Of a stretch of 64,000 bases of DNA, positions 32,690 through 43,522 are shown piece after piece. Each line of letters begins with the position of its first letter. Position 1 is the first letter of the stretch. The notes below the pieces were generated by a model. It was not told the DNA's origin. It saw only the letters and a list, made by a program, of their open reading frames with translations, and did no database searches. The position numbers were made by a program, and so were the translations under genes. The stretch comes from Schistocephalus solidus (Eukaryota > Platyhelminthes > Cestoda > Diphyllobothriidea > Diphyllobothriidae): contig WEDG01003990.1 of assembly GCA_017591395.1 (NCBI GenBank), positions 1-64,000 on the forward strand. Reading direction: 5' to 3'.

Positions 32690-32935
32690 TGCACCACCTA
32701 GGGTTAGTAATGACTGGCTGATGAGGGCTAATAAGCTAGAAATGGTCATTCCAGCCCCCGTATCTTTGTCGGCAATTTTCGTCTGTCAGTACCACTACCG
32801 TCGGACTACGACGGTTGAACTGTCGTACCACTACCCACTGTGCGGCTGCTGGCAGGGCTCCAGAGTGAATTATGAGGCAGAACGGGACGACTGAGTCCTG
32901 TTAGCGATCGGTGAGCTTTCGTCAAATATTTCCCC
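32690..32935 (+). mobile_element. Diverged copy of tRNA/hammerhead SINE
   Basis: Contains the family's hammerhead block, the TTTGTCGG tract and the distal block (GCTGGCAGGGCTCCAGAGTG ... GATCGGTGAGC). It is clearly older than the array at 1-1319, and no A or B box is recognisable upstream. Confidence 0.75.
32712..32756 (+). ncRNA. Hammerhead motif in diverged SINE copy
   Basis: CTGATGA (32718-32724), GGCT/AGCT stem II, GAAA and stem III TGGTCA. Stem I is GACTGG with CCAGCC: the wobble of the young copies is here a U-A pair, while another position mismatches. Confidence 0.55.
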
Positions 32936-34739
32936 GTTCGTGATCAGCTGTGGGAACAACTTACAATTTGAGACGAAAATTTCTGACTATAGGGTCCCTA
33001 TTTTGCATGCTTTATCATAAAAATACACCGGTATTTCCTGGTAGAAGCTACTCGCAAAAGATCCGTTTTGGTGATTTTTGTTCTCGGAAGGCAGCTTGAC
33101 GAACAATCAGTTTCTTCAACTCTTCATCAGTTTTTTTGCAGGTAACGAAATACTCTGAGTGAAATTTTAAAGGTCAGTTGGAGGTATCTCAGATAGCCTG
33201 CAAATTACATACTGGGCAGCGTGTCATATGGAAATATGCCTTAGAATAAAACCGTCATTTTTTATATTCCGGCGACATCCATGGCTTATTCTGTCATGGA
33301 TTATATATATACGTAATGTATTTTCCTAAGTGGAAGCATTAATCCAAATGGAAAGGTATGCAAGACTAATCTTAAGATCTATCCTCGCGTTCTTGCGAAT
33401 AATATGCAAATGATAAGTCAGCTGCCTATTTCACGAAATCGTGAGAGATTTCAATCGAAAAAAATATTCATTTGAATGGCTGGGCAATTACATGTTAAAC
33501 ACAATGCAAATTATAACAGGCAGTGCTTCGTTTTACAACATCAACATTTTCGCGCCTGACTATTTAAGATGCAACCCTAAGATGGCTGAAAATGAGGAGG
33601 GACTTGAATAAAGGCAGGCAAATAATTACATCTTGAAGACAAAGCTAAGGATACCATGCGCGCGGCCGATTTAGGCGTAAACGCAATGTGGATCTTCGTT
33701 GTGGAAGCCCTTATTTCTCAATCCCTATCATTTAGCTTTGGGCCAGCCGTATAATACGGCCTGAACCATCATCTGCGAACAGACCAATACAAGGTAAAAC
33801 CATCCAGAATTGCCTTATCTTGGTATTCCTCATAATTGTGAAGTATGTAAAAGGTCACTTTTTGAATTTTAAAGAGCACTTTTAGACTCAGCGGCCCCCT
33901 ACATCGTTGATCATACATTATTCATCTTATACAGTTAGTGCTCTTGTCAGATACGGAAGGAAATATGATCATGGCTGCTACTTTTATTCATAGTTCAATT
34001 ATTTAGTCACCATTAGAATCTGTGATTTTATGGAAATTTGGTTTTTGCGAATTCCATAATGAATGTTTGCTTGCAATACTTAACTTCACTCAAAAGTACT
34101 TTATCCAGAATGGTAATACTACTCTTTATAATCATATCAATCTTACTTCTGTTTAAATTTGTTATTTCGCAGACCAGCTGGTCAGTCGATTAATTTAGGT
34201 AGGGTTCTGGTGCGATATGAACTCTTGGAAAATAGAACGATCTTATAATGTTTTGTAATTTCACTCCAAAGTGACACATTACTTGGACATATCATTTGTA
34301 TAATAAATATTCAAAGCATCAGTGATCGCAATTAATTTTCTGGAAAAAGTTGAAAATGAATGGTCATCAGATTTCGTGAAACGTCAAACTGCTATTCCAC
34401 CTAGAGAACAGGTAAACCTCAAATTACTCTAAAATAATTTGGACGTTTTTGTGTACTTTCCAGTTTTTGCATATTTTGATATAGATATATAGCATCTGCC
34501 TCTACAACCTGAATTTAGAAGGTCAATGCGGTTACGTAGGGCAAAAAGGTTTTCTCTTGAAGTCATGGATGGTCAAACATTGGTAAGCTCCGCCGTGGCT
34601 ATTATTTTATGTGTATTATGGGAATTTTTCCAAGTAAAATGACAATATCTATTGAAATGGAGGTAAATATTTGATTTTGAGGTGCATAGATGAGTAAAGA
34701 AGGAGTCCGAAACAGTTTTTCAATGTTTGTTGAAGTCAG
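32936..34739. other. AT-rich spacer
   Basis: No supported feature; a few short TA runs. Confidence 0.4.
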
Positions 34740-35475
34740 AAGGGTATTTGGTGAGCTTACGCGTGCTTTCGATAAATGGGAACGGAGTACAAGCTTAAAC
34801 ATAGGATCAATAATGTTCGTCTCGTCGTACCATTGAGTCGTGTTCATAGGGGGAGGGTGGGTGGCTGGCGATAAGAGACAACTGGTTAAGCGGTAGTGCG
34901 GGTGGACTGCATGTAATTAAGCCGTCGCTGGCCATGCTAGGCGCAGAGCTTGTAGCAGGTTCTTTTGTGCGCACAAGACTGGCTTTCTCAACCTGATGGC
35001 GGTGGCTTCTGCTTTTGCCATCAGCCGCTGACCCAGTGAAGTAAGCTAGTTTGGTGGCACTTTATAAATCATACGAAAGGCTTTGCTAGGGTCCACGTGG
35101 TACCCTGAATAAACCAAGTGTGTGCGAATAGCACTGTTTATGCTTTTAACTCCGCCTTTTCTCAGCCATGGCGGGAGGCGTTCCCTTATTCTTTTGGATA
35201 GGCGCCAATTCGGGCGACCAATATAATCCGCACCACAGGAGCAAGTGAATGAGTAGATGCACATGGAGGGGGTCTGAGCCGGCAACCTATCCTTACCTTC
35301 TCCGTGTAAAACTGGGTTCGTTGAGAATAATATGCGAATTCTCGTCGCTGGGAAGATTTGTTCTACGGCTTGGTCAAGGCGTCTTTTCAGGAGTTCACTT
35401 GCCGCATCCCCTTGAAAGGAGACATAAGTCAACCGGCAGAGATGATAGCGGCAACCCAACAAGCGACAATTATAG
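34740..35475 (-). mobile_element. Penelope-like element 3' half
   Basis: On minus, an RT tail (VSFQGDAASELLKRRL) runs into an intact-frame GIY-YIG domain, a stop near 35046, then a tail with a decayed hammerhead-like string near 34765 (TTTATCGAAAGC) matching the 21-23 kb family. It is 5' truncated at about 35475. Confidence 0.8.
35046..35462 (-). pseudogene. GIY-YIG endonuclease, open frame, Penelope-like
   Basis: An uninterrupted 138 codons: LSF-type RT C-terminus, PSMCIYSFTCSCGADYIGRP (GIY-YIG), NWRLSKRIRERLPPWLRKGG with the conserved Arg, HLVYSGYHVDPSKAF and MIYKVPPN. The best-preserved nuclease in the window, but the element lacks RT so it is stranded. Confidence 0.8.
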
Positions 35476-35575
35476 GGATGGCATTAACCAATAATCAATG
35501 TCACCGGTCTGGAATTGACTGCTCAAGGTACCATTTGCAGGGCACCAGATCAATCCATCGAAGATGAATTCAACT
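35476..35575 (-). mobile_element. Second Penelope tail relic adjoining
   Basis: Matches on minus the CCAATCAGATACCAGTGGCG ... GGCACCAGATCGATAAATCA tail of the 28.8-kb family in diverged form, so two PLE families lie back to back here. Confidence 0.5.
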
Positions 35576-36879
35576 GCATTTCAAGATGCCCTTAAAATGT
35601 CAACGATTGATGCGTGGTTTTTGGTTTTCTTTATCGGTCACCCAAAATGATGGTTTCGGTCATTTTTAGTTCCAAATGAGGTAGAGCTTGCAATTTTTCA
35701 TCTAAAACGTACGCTTTTTGCATAAGATGGTTTGGGTTTGGGTGGATTCACATAAGCATGAAACCAAATTGGTGAAGCAAGTGGACGCCCAAGAAGAATA
35801 TAATTTATATCGCATATAAAGTCTGCCCTTATAAAATTTTTGCCATAAATGCCCTACTGAAGCATTAGGGTAATGAAACTACTTATCCTTTTCCCACGTA
35901 GATCCGAGAAACAAATTGAAAAAATTTATCCGTCTTGGCAGTTAAGGATTGTAAGGACCAAAATGAAAACCTCACGTTCCTTTTTATAATAACGTCATTT
36001 CGTAGCATTTTGTCACTATAGCGTTCCGTTTTCCTATTAGAAACACACCACAGAGAGGTCATTAAACAAACATTTTCCATACCACCAGCTTTGGTTTTAT
36101 TTCGTTCATCCTTTATGTAATAGCGGAAACTATTCACATAAAATCTTACTATGTGCTCACATGTCAAAATGTTCTCTTTTCTGTGGACATTGTCGCACTT
36201 GCTTGTTGCATGTGCGTGGAAACTACAGGAGTGTTAAGACAACGTATGGCTTGTTGGCGATAGAACTGCACAATGTTGCCCAAGCTTACGAATCATAACT
36301 TTAAAAATCGAATTCAGTTTACCTGAAAATAGCTTTGCCTTCTACTAGAAAATCAGTCTAACGCCCAGATCGAGTTAATTAGAGTTATTGGCGAAGAAAA
36401 TCCCCGGAATGTAAAGTAAACTTGATCTCCTCCCAAATTTGTGAAAGTTTTTTAGTTTATGAAATAAATATCCTACATCATAAATAGGGTTTTTTTCTGG
36501 AATGCGTAACAGTTGCAACGGACTGGGTACCTGAACTAATCAACTTTATTTCGGTTGACACGTTTTATGAGATTTTCGGCTAAAATAGAGGCGCGCGTGT
36601 TGCAAGTAGAACACATCAGGCTAACGCGGAAGGCTTGAAATGCTAGTTTGTCCCTCTCATGAATGTTTATTGGTTGGGTGATTTTTTGCTCTTCCCACAG
36701 TCAAAGTGTCAATATATCATAGTCAATTTACCAGCAGCACTTTTGCTCGAGGCCAAGTTAAAAAGACCCCGAAGAAAAAATCTCAGCGGCCTGCAACAAC
36801 AGGGCGTGTTTATGTGTCTACCTACTATCCGAGAGCAAAAGAAATCCCAAAAGGCCAATGACACAGCAGATGCAGCTCC
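35576..36879. other. Spacer, nothing recognised
   Basis: AT-rich unique sequence. Confidence 0.4.
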
Positions 36880-37400
36880 CTCAGCCTTTACAATCTTTGC
36901 CAGATCGCTAACCCACTGTCGGCAAAAGCGCTCTCCTCGTGGGAAGGAGTCTCAGCTGTCGGGGCGAGGAGGTCAGGCTTCCCTTGTCGCCTGCCCTCAC
37001 CCCCGTTTGCATCCCTCGATTATTGCAGCCACTGCAACGCCAACTGTTCGCTTCGGCAGCCGCATGTGTGTGTGCGCGTTGTGGTCACGCGTCGAATTGC
37101 CAGCCTTTAGTTGTACCGCGGGGCTCGCTGCTTTTATTTACAGCTGATTCGTCACCACCACCACCCCCTCCACCTCGGACACCTTGACAGGGCACCGTTT
37201 CATGCGTGTTCGCCCCCAGACCTGCTACGCTGCTGTTTCGCTGGGCCAAAAAGGGGGCAATATGGTCTCATGGCCTGCATCTGTCGGCCTGGGCGGTGTC
37301 TATCTGAGTCCTTAATCACTACGTGCATGTGGTACCTAGTGGACGGTGACTTCAGGCCCTAAATCCAACCTCCTGCCAGGTCGGCTTGCGTTGGATGGAA
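36880..37400. other. GC-rich island, unknown
   Basis: A sharp rise in GC with CCACCACCACCCCCTCCACC-type simple sequence near 37155. Overlapping open frames exist on plus (to 162 codons from 36659), but no domain, start context or splice sites convince me. It could be a decayed repeat or part of an exon. Confidence 0.3.
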
Positions 37401-37883
37401 GAGAAATGAGGGATTTCGACTGATCCAACAGGGATCCGGTGGGTATATCTCAGTTATTAACAACCAAAAAGCGTCGTCAAACTATCCCGGGGTACGGAAG
37501 AAAAAGAGGCGATCCCTGAAACATGGTATTTATTGGCCTGGCGTTGATTGCCCAGACAAAATCGCAACACAGAATATGGAGCCAATTTCTTGCATACTTT
37601 AGTTTTAAGGTTAGCACAATCAGAAAAGCAACAATGACAACGCATATACTGAGCTTCAGCAGTCGTTGCTCAATTAGTTAAAAGCCCAGTTGCGTACGGG
37701 CACTATATCAGCCTGTTGCGACCCCCCTGCAACGACCCAGAAGACAAGGTTGCCGAATTGCAGTAACTTCGACGAGTCTACAGAGCAAACGGCTACTCAC
37801 GCAAATTTGTCTACAGTTGTATGCGCAACCAAGGCTAGAAACCGAACCACACCAGCCCCAAATTTTGGCGAGCGCTGCCGCAC

Positions 37884-38354
37884 GTGAAGAACGTCTCGGA
37901 AGCCGTAATCCGCCTTCTCACAGAACTCGGATTTGGAGTTGCACACCAACCAGACGAAACCATCAGGCGCCAAATAATGAGGCTAAAAGACCCGCTTCCA
38001 CGGCAAGAAACATATGGAGTCGTTTACCGAATCTGGTGCAGTTACGGGCAAGGCAACTACGTCGGAGAAACTGGGGGATTACTCCGCACGCGAATGGCCA
38101 AACATGTGACTGCACTGAGGAGGAAAGACACTAACTCTCAAGTTGCAACTCATGCGAAGGGACCCGGCCACACCTTCAAGTTTTACGAGACCGAAATCCC
38201 TGCAAGGGCTGACAACTACGTAAGCCGTGAACTGCTTGAGTTATGGTTTTCTGCCCGCAGTCGATTAAAAAGCGCAATGATCTCGCGGCTCCATATTCTG
38301 TGTTGCGATTTTGTCTGGGCAAAAATGCTACCTACGCGGGGAGGATACGGGTGA
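37884..38354 (+). pseudogene. GIY-YIG endonuclease of Penelope-like element
   Basis: 156 open codons: MKNVSEAVIRLLTELGFGVA, IRRQIMRLKDPLPRQE, GVVYRIWCSYGQGNYVGETG (GIY-YIG), LLRTRMAKHVTALRRKDTNS, THAKGPGHTFKFYETEI and ELLELWFSARSRLKSAM. The domain is whole, but only a broken RT tail precedes it in another frame. Confidence 0.8.
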
Positions 38355-38591
38355 CCAGTTGTCCCGGTGACAGTGAGCCAAATTGCGAGTACTTATCACG
38401 CCAGGAATAGACAACAGTGATTAAATCACGGCGATTGAGGACTTGGATACGAACCAAAAACAATCATCACATCAACCACGACCCCCTAGCAATGAACGTA
38501 AGGACTACCAACGATAGTAGGCCTGTGTTGGCCTGGCAACCACGCCCTATAAATACTGGGTAACATTTTGCCCCAAGTACCCTTTCTGCAA

Positions 38592-38640
38592 CTGCCTCTG
38601 CTGATGGGTTCGAGAGAATCCGAAACGTCAGGCCAATAAA
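38592..38640 (+). ncRNA. Decayed hammerhead-like motif in Penelope tail
   Basis: CTGAT then a six-pair stem GGGTTC/GAATCC (38606-38611 with 38616-38621), GAAA (38622-38625), CG and TC. Two core bases (GA of CTGATGA) appear deleted, so it should be inactive. Confidence 0.4.
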
Positions 38641-38720
38641 CACCATGTTTCATTGATCGCCTCTTCTCTTCTTCTGATGTACTTCCTGGAACTTACCTGT
38701 TTGCTTCTATCAGTATCCTG

Positions 38721-39439
38721 AGGGTAATTGGAGCGTAGCCAGTCGACATGATAGATCTAACCTTCTCTGATCAACCGTTAAGGCTGCAATGGCCTCTGTA
38801 TGCTAGGGGTTTGATATTTCTTCACTTGAGTGAAATCCTGAACCACCCAACTGTAGCCTATTACTTACCAAATCGGGACCATGTCATGCGTGTTACCCTC
38901 GTATACAGGCTGTTCAAATTTATCAACCACTAAATTCCGACCACCAAATGTATTTTTCTGTGCAGGCGATTTCATTTTACTCCTTCCCTTATGCGGCACC
39001 GGATGATACCTTGACGTGAAGTGCTTACCAGCGCCCGCAAATGAACGGTTATGCAAAGAAAATCGCGGTTAGCTAGATATGAGACGCCTCTGTTGGTTTA
39101 CCCCGATTGGAGGACGACAATGAGTACTTCCGCTCTGTATTGGAAGCAGGCGATCACATAGGGACTAGTCGTTAACACTTGAGATCTGTTGTTGGCAAGG
39201 GTGTGGTATGGGAATGTCAGATTCTGGGTCATTAGCGGCTATTAGGGTGTGACGACTTTACGCAGAGAGCAAACCCTAATCAGAGAGACATAGGTGATCG
39301 TAGGTCTTCTGAAAGCAGCATAGGTATGTTCACATCATCCATGCGTGTCTTAAACTTTGCGATCTCAGCCGAAATTATTGGAGACTAGTGCTAAATTATT
39401 AAACGACATGGGTTCAAACTTCGGGCCGGTAGCCCAAAG
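38721..39439. other. Spacer, nothing recognised
   Basis: No supported feature. Confidence 0.35.
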
Positions 39440-40570
39440 TAGGACAGTAATTTGGCCTGCTTCAACTCTGCAGGAAAAACCTATGAGCAAATCAACGGAA
39501 ATTCAATGGGTTCCCCAATCTCCGGTTCAGTAGCAGAATTGGCCCTAAAACGGCTAGAAAACATTGCCTTAACCCAACAACCGCCGATCTTATGGCGCCA
39601 TTACGTGGACCACACGTTTGTTGTCGTCAAGGAGGCGCAGCGCAGAATTCCCATGAACTTCGCACCTGATTCATCCCAGATATATAATTCACGAGAAAAG
39701 AAGAAGAAAAAAGCGGAAACAGTCCTTCCTTAATGTGATATTCAAGTGAATTTCACATAAAAAATAGAAACAACAGTCTACAGGAAGTTGACAAACATTA
39801 CACAGCTTCTCGATTTTAACAGTAACCATCCGATGGCTCACAAACGAAGCTGTGATAGAACGCTCTTCAAACGGATCCATACTCATAGCAGCGAGCCGAA
39901 GGAAAACGTTAGCGAGACCCGATAGCTCCGAAACAAGTTTTAACTGAACAGCTAGCCGATGGCGTTAATAAGGCGATGTCTACGTGTGCGCCCCCGGTGG
40001 GCCCAATCACAACCAGGCCCATAAATTATGCCATGTTCTGCCAAATATCATGGACTTGTCTGAGGCGACCGAGCGCACTGCTGCGGAAATAGATTTCAGA
40101 AGTGCACACCGACCCAAGGCTAGCCTGCGTGACCCGCCCATGAGAACCAAGGAAAGCTTAAATTATAATGAACAGTTGCGTATGGTGTATCACATCCCGT
40201 TCCTAAACTGTCCTTATAACGACACGACCCAGAATGGACGCATACTAGGCTGGCGCATACAGGAATATAAGCTGGCTGAGACTGGGTGATAGATTATTAC
40301 AAGTGGCTGTCCGCAATTCGGAAGCGAGGCAAACCGCAAACTGATTGAATCTTGAGCTTCCGATGCGAGCTCAATCAATGGATATATCGATCTGGCGTCG
40401 GTATCCCGAATTCTGCATGGCCACATCTGGCCTGCCCATACTGATGTCCGATTGACTTCTAATCCCTTTAACTGTTGCTTTTTTGTTGTCACTTTCATAT
40501 CTGACGGTAGACTGGAGTAACTGTTCGAAGTTTCTGGTGAAGAAAGGAATGATTCCTTCAATCGAACAGC
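39440..40570 (+). mobile_element. Penelope-like element relic
   Basis: RT part 39452-39640 reads TYEQINGNSMGSPISGSVAE then RHYVDHTFVVV, where the catalytic YVDD is YVDH. GIY-YIG part near 40170-40280 reads YHIPFLNCPYNDTTQNGRIL. The tail carries CTGACGG..CTGTTCGAAG (40501), a mutated hammerhead like that of the 28.8-kb family. Several frames are broken. Confidence 0.75.
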
Positions 40571-41885
40571 CTTCTCTCCAAGTTAAGAGGTGATGATAAC
40601 ACATAAATCCAAAGCGATTTATGCATACTCCGTGCTGTGACCCATAAAACGTCTTCACTGCTTCGCGTGAGATTCGGGCTTTCTTTGAATCTAACTAAAT
40701 TCTTTTCAAGATGTGTCAAGAAAGAGGAAAGATGGTACGCACCAGTTGTCTTCATGGGGCTTAATGGACCTTTACGTGGCGTACGAAGTTACACACGGAT
40801 ATACCGCGTAGATATAAATTCGTAAATATATTTTCTCATATAACCATGTCCAGTCTTGACCGAAATGCATTTAGACAGCATGCCGTTTGAGGAAGACATT
40901 TAAATTTAATTTCAACGTACAAATCAAGCTTAAGATTCTGAAATTTCTATTATAGTGCGTGAACGACACCATCATACAAAGTTTTCGCAGGCGTTTAGTC
41001 AGCCATTTTTTGCCAAAGAAAGTGAGTAGGTAGGTAGGTGACGGAATGAAGAACTGAATCATTGATCATTTGGCACTTGCTTGAATTGCCTCGGATGACT
41101 AACGAAAATTATTTGATTTACCGAGTGCATTGAAAAGGCCACACTATATGCACCTCTGGATGGTAGGGTAAAAATTTTACTTTAACCCGGTGCACCCACT
41201 AGCGGTTGATATTGAAATGATCCTCAAAAGGGTTATTGACTCGCTTAACTAGCCCTTTGGAAAATTTGACATTTTAAACACCATTGGCAAGCCATTGCGG
41301 TATAATGGTATATAAATATAAACCACCATTCAGTAAGATTGTATTCACCTTGGCCTGTGTGTCGGAGGGGTGAGTTGGAAAATCTGCCTTCGAATCAAGT
41401 AATGCTATAAAGTTACGCTTTCTCCGAAATGTCCTAAGGCATCGCTATCTTGTGTGAAAAATAGCGATCAGTTTTTGGACAATAATAAAGTAATACTGCG
41501 CGAGCACCGAAGGATTAATTGTGCTTAATCGACAGCTGCATTAGAGCAGCACCTAAATACCACCTCCTGATGCCGGTTCTGTTTACATAAAGGCAGGACA
41601 AGCGAAAACGGGCGGTAATGGAAGAAAACCGAACGAGTGAAACCACCTTTCTTGAACAGGAACATTGATGATCTGTTGTCTTGAGTACTTGTGTCTATGG
41701 ACATAAGCGAAAGGGCTAATAAGAGTATGCAATTAAGAAGAAGGACATGGGCGCCTTTCGGGTGCTCACTTGAAAGCAATCATCTCACTGGACTCGAAAA
41801 TCGGCGATAAAGGTGAACGTTTTTAATTATGAGAGGTACGTGGTGTCATGACAACGGTCTCCTACAAATATTACACCTATTTGGC
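40571..41885. other. Spacer, nothing recognised
   Basis: AT-rich; no supported exon or repeat. Confidence 0.35.
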
Positions 41886-41930
41886 TACTACTACTACTTC
41901 TACTACTACTACTTCTACTACTACTACTAG

Positions 41931-41971
<41 letters not shown>
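41886..41971 (+). repeat. (TAC)n trinucleotide microsatellite
   Basis: About 28 near-perfect CTA/TAC triplets with a few TTC interruptions. Confidence 0.95.
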
Positions 41972-41984
41972 AAACTGCCTATTG

Positions 41985-42110
41985 TTGTGTCTGGTGATGG
42001 ATTTGAGTGTGAATCAGAAACGTTCGTCGAATAAAATTCAATTTCCAGCTGCAGTATCCCTCTTCCTTGTCCGAGGCCAATTCCCGTTCCAAAATACGGG
42101 ATATGCAATG
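41985..42110 (+). mobile_element. Penelope tail relic with hammerhead-like string
   Basis: CTGGTGA, a GATT/AATC stem and GAAACGTTCGTCGAATAAA match the tails of other PLE copies. It directly follows the (TAC)n tract. The core is mutated (A to G), so no activity is expected. Confidence 0.4.
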
Positions 42111-42968
42111 AGTGAAACAAGAAATAGCGTGATTTTGTTGCTCGCGCTTGTTTTCTATCTTTGTGAAAGCTTTCCTGGATTATTGCGGTGCATCGTCTGA
42201 TATTTGAGGCCTGACAATAGTGAAGCCTCCAAATTACCGACTGATGCAGACGGGGCTTTGCGTTTCGTCCAGTTTCTATGAGGCAGGTTTACAGGCAACA
42301 TTGTAGATAACTTTTGTGATTTGACAAGGGGTGCTGTAACCCCAGTTTCATTTGACTTCACAAATTGATCGTTATCTCCAAATCATGCTCACATTTGGAG
42401 CCTTTGGCAGCATACTTATCATTTTGGAGACACAGAGGGCAGCCTTTCAGAAATTTTTGGATTTTACTTCTAAAAAGCCTCGTGTGCCTGCCTTCACGTG
42501 TACCCATTTTCTTGGAAATGAACGTTCACAACCCCGTAAAGTGGTTGCCTGTGTCCACTTAACCACACTCCTCTTTCCAACCTGCAGGCGCACATGTCAA
42601 TCGAGGAAGACAGCCAATAGCAGCGCGTGTGTTTGTTCATCCACGCGGCGCTGGGTAAGCTTGATTGGGTAACTGGCTGGTGCGCAAGGTCAGTGAGATA
42701 AAAAGAAGCATATGGTCGGCCGAGAAAATGAACCTTTAGGTTTGCGTGTTTGGTGAAAACACGTGCATTTACCGCCCTCGTGGCATGCATTTAAGCTTCT
42801 CTAAAAACCACCGCGGAGATGTTGGTCCTGACAAGTAGCCTCTAATCTGACCGCAGCAGGCATTCACAGAAGTAGGAACGGTTTTGCTGGTTTAGGGGCT
42901 ATCCTTTCTCATGGTCGGCTGCCCATTTGGCGGCTTATTTTCTCCTGACCAGTCACCTTTCTCTGTCT
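42111..42968. other. Spacer upstream of candidate secreted-protein exons
   Basis: Contains a CCAAT near 42611 and moderately GC-rich sequence; no core promoter can be assigned. Confidence 0.3.
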
Positions 42969-43099
42969 GCCATGAAGGGCTGGAGGTTTGACCAACGCTC
43001 GAACCTGGCCCTGCCCCCTTTCCGGTTCCAAAGCCAGCAACTTTTATCGATCGCCCTACTCATCTTGCTTGTGCAACCCCTAAGTGGGATGTTTTACAG

Positions 43100-43375
43100 G
43101 AGCCATTTCGCACGTCGCTGGTACTTCCCCTCCACCCCATCTGTCCAAAATACACTTACCTCCTCGGACAGAGCGAAACGCTCAGGCTAATGCTGTGAGC
43201 GCTGTTCCCTCCTACAGTCCTTTCCCCCAGAACTACAGACGCTTTAGCCGCCGACGGCAGAACTTAGGTACAAACACCACCAATTTCAGCAAACCTGACG
43301 TCCGGCAGGCAACGCGACCCTATTGCACCTGTGGTGACGCCCTGCTTCAGGCGCGATACTGCAAGCAGGATTTTG
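43100..43375 (+). CDS. Exon of possible secreted TIMP/NTR-like protein
   Basis: Open from an acceptor (GTTTTACAG, or CCCCTAAG 15 bases earlier) to a donor TTTTG|GTAAGC. The peptide ends PYCTCGDALLQARYCKQDF; joined to the next exon it gives QDFVANVC. The C-x-C...A-x-YC-x-x-DFV pattern is that of the N-terminus of TIMP/netrin-type (NTR) modules, which inhibit metalloproteases or bind extracellular partners. The upstream part is basic (NYRRFSRRRQN) like a propeptide. A frame just upstream (42972-43070) has a strongly hydrophobic LLSIALLILLV segment after MKGW that could be the signal peptide exon, but its junction phase does not fit simply. Confidence 0.45.
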
Positions 43376-43454
43376 GTAAGCAGGTCTAGCGCAGTTTTAT
43401 GCACATTTAATCACTCTTTTTTCATACTGTGGCTAACAATTTTCTATCCACCAG

Positions 43455-43522
43455 TGGCCAACGTGTGTAACTCATGTAACCGGAGCATCCTCACAAGTCA
43501 GGGGACTGTCAGATTGCCCTGA
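43455..43522 (+). CDS. Next exon of TIMP/NTR-like candidate, with stop
   Basis: Follows a 79-bp intron (43376-43454) ending TATCCACCAG. The reading phase joins exactly (G|TG gives Val). It encodes VANVCNSCNRSILTSQ and a TGA at 43520. If this is the true end the protein is far shorter than a TIMP; a donor before the stop (for example ACAA|GTCAGG) would extend it. Confidence 0.4.

Larger units (their letters stand above)
37457..38720 (+). mobile_element. Penelope-like element with inverted arm
   Basis: The plus body (from about 37680) encodes the end of RT and an open GIY-YIG domain, followed by a tail with a hammerhead remnant (38601). At the 5' side, minus 37645-37457 encodes the same protein end (LAPYSVLRFCLGN) and then the tail, an inverted arm. 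In this arm about 290 nt between the ORF end and the hammerhead cleavage point are missing. Confidence 0.8.

Noticed and set aside
36659..37147. 162-codon ORF in the GC-rich island
   Set aside because: Overlapping frames are equally open, with no motif and simple-sequence proline codons.
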